Shown here: piece after piece, positions 63,807-64,000 of the stretch
Layout of the letters: each line of letters begins with the position of its first letter
How positions within the stretch are numbered: the stretch's first letter is position 1
DNA from: an uncultured Lachnospiraceae bacterium
Lineage (GTDB): Bacteria; Bacillota; Clostridia; Lachnospirales; Lachnospiraceae
Reading direction: 5' to 3'
DNA length: 64,000 bases
Assembly (NCBI GenBank): GCA_947174495.1
Contig: CAMWJC010000007.1
Coordinates: 1-64,000 of the forward strand
Translations under genes and position numbers: made by a program
The notes under the pieces: model-generated
Told to the model about the DNA's origin: nothing
Databases searched by the model: none
The model's input: only the letters and a program-made list of their open reading frames with translations

Positions 63807-64000
63807 CTAATTTTTGGATGAACTGTTCCTTTTTGCAGAAATCAGGCAGGGAACCCCTATATTTTTATTCTCTTTTGGCAGCATCCAGACATAGTTATCG
63901 GGATCTAAGGTGGATACATAAACCGGTTTTCTGCCTACCTTATCCTTATTTTCACTTTGATAAATCCAAGAGCCGTGATCTGCCCGGGCATTCCATTCCC
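63807..64000 (-). CDS. Partial CDS, 3' end only (truncated by window edge)
   Basis: The minus strand is open from the right edge to TAG at 63807-63809 for 63 codons, missing from the ORF track because the start lies outside. The peptide contains WIYQSENKDK and PVYVSTLDPDNYVWMLP, with ordinary codon use. No family recognised. Confidence 0.6.
   Translation of the reverse strand, partial: EWNARADHGSWIYQSENKDKVGRKPVYVSTLDPDNYVWMLPKENKNIGVPCLISAKRNSSSKN

Overview
The window looks like chromosome from a low-GC Firmicute of the class Clostridia, most likely Lachnospiraceae (inference). Supporting signs are the moderate AT bias, strong AGGAGG-type ribosome sites, the sporulation genes yqfC/yqfD and a SpoVB-like flippase, the GGGtGRT/IscU-like pair, and the style of the amino-acid biosynthesis genes. 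No rRNA, prophage, CRISPR array or complete insertion sequence is visible. Almost every gene is on the minus strand. The exceptions are the first lipoprotein, an ABC importer pair, one small ORF, aroC and the pot operon.

Layout. 1-6300: surface and unknown genes. These are a small lipoprotein, a DUF2752 membrane protein, a zinc-ribbon membrane protein, and two large paralogous lipoproteins flanking a SAM methyltransferase. 6387-16700: GGGtGRT protein with an IscU-like scaffold, a left-handed-beta-helix protein, topoisomerase III coupled to a DUF234-type ATPase, an EAL phosphodiesterase, asd and argH. 16850-22760: an ABC importer pair without a binding protein, tRNA-Thr(CGT), repeat copy A, an MscS channel, glycogen branching enzyme with a coiled-coil tail, and a small ORF. 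22797-31181: a compact serine and branched-chain amino-acid run (leuB, a GT-C-like membrane protein, ilvD, ilvB, serC, serA). 31278-35332: yajC, tgt, a VanY-type peptidase and divergent aroC. 35323-41992: repeat copy B, an FtsX-type ABC transporter with its two-component system, and a lactonase-family propeller. 42139-46561: a regulator and potABCD for polyamine uptake. 46561-50715: repeat copy C, GH25 lysozyme, an ABC exporter and a LytTR/LiaF-like pair. 50836-64000: proA, folate cyclo-ligase, two flavoproteins, an unknown anchored protein, a SpoVB-like flippase, then the conserved yqfC-yqfD-phoH-(pgpH-like)-ybeY block, rlmH, a zinc-ribbon protein and a gene cut by the window edge.

The most interesting structure is not a gene. 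Three intergenic copies of a previously unrecognised (to me) repeat occur at 18.6-19.0 kb, 35.3-35.7 kb and 46.56-46.78 kb. Full copies are about 390 bp and have short terminal inverted repeats. Each carries two long hairpins in opposite orientation, about 22 bp of stem each, which enclose an almost invariant core. Stem sequences differ between copies, but the differences are matched on both arms. An inner 3-bp helix also varies as AGC/GCT, ACC/GGT and GCC/GGC. The third copy is a half element with one hairpin. All copies abut the stop codons of neighbouring genes. This looks like a small structured mobile element or a structured RNA/DNA family.

Other notable points are a PgpH-like protein with a degenerate HD site, a branching enzyme with an 85-residue Ala/Glu/Lys-rich tail, a GT-C-like gene translationally embedded in the leuB-ilvD run, and a palindromic operator overlapping the predicted start of the pot transcript.
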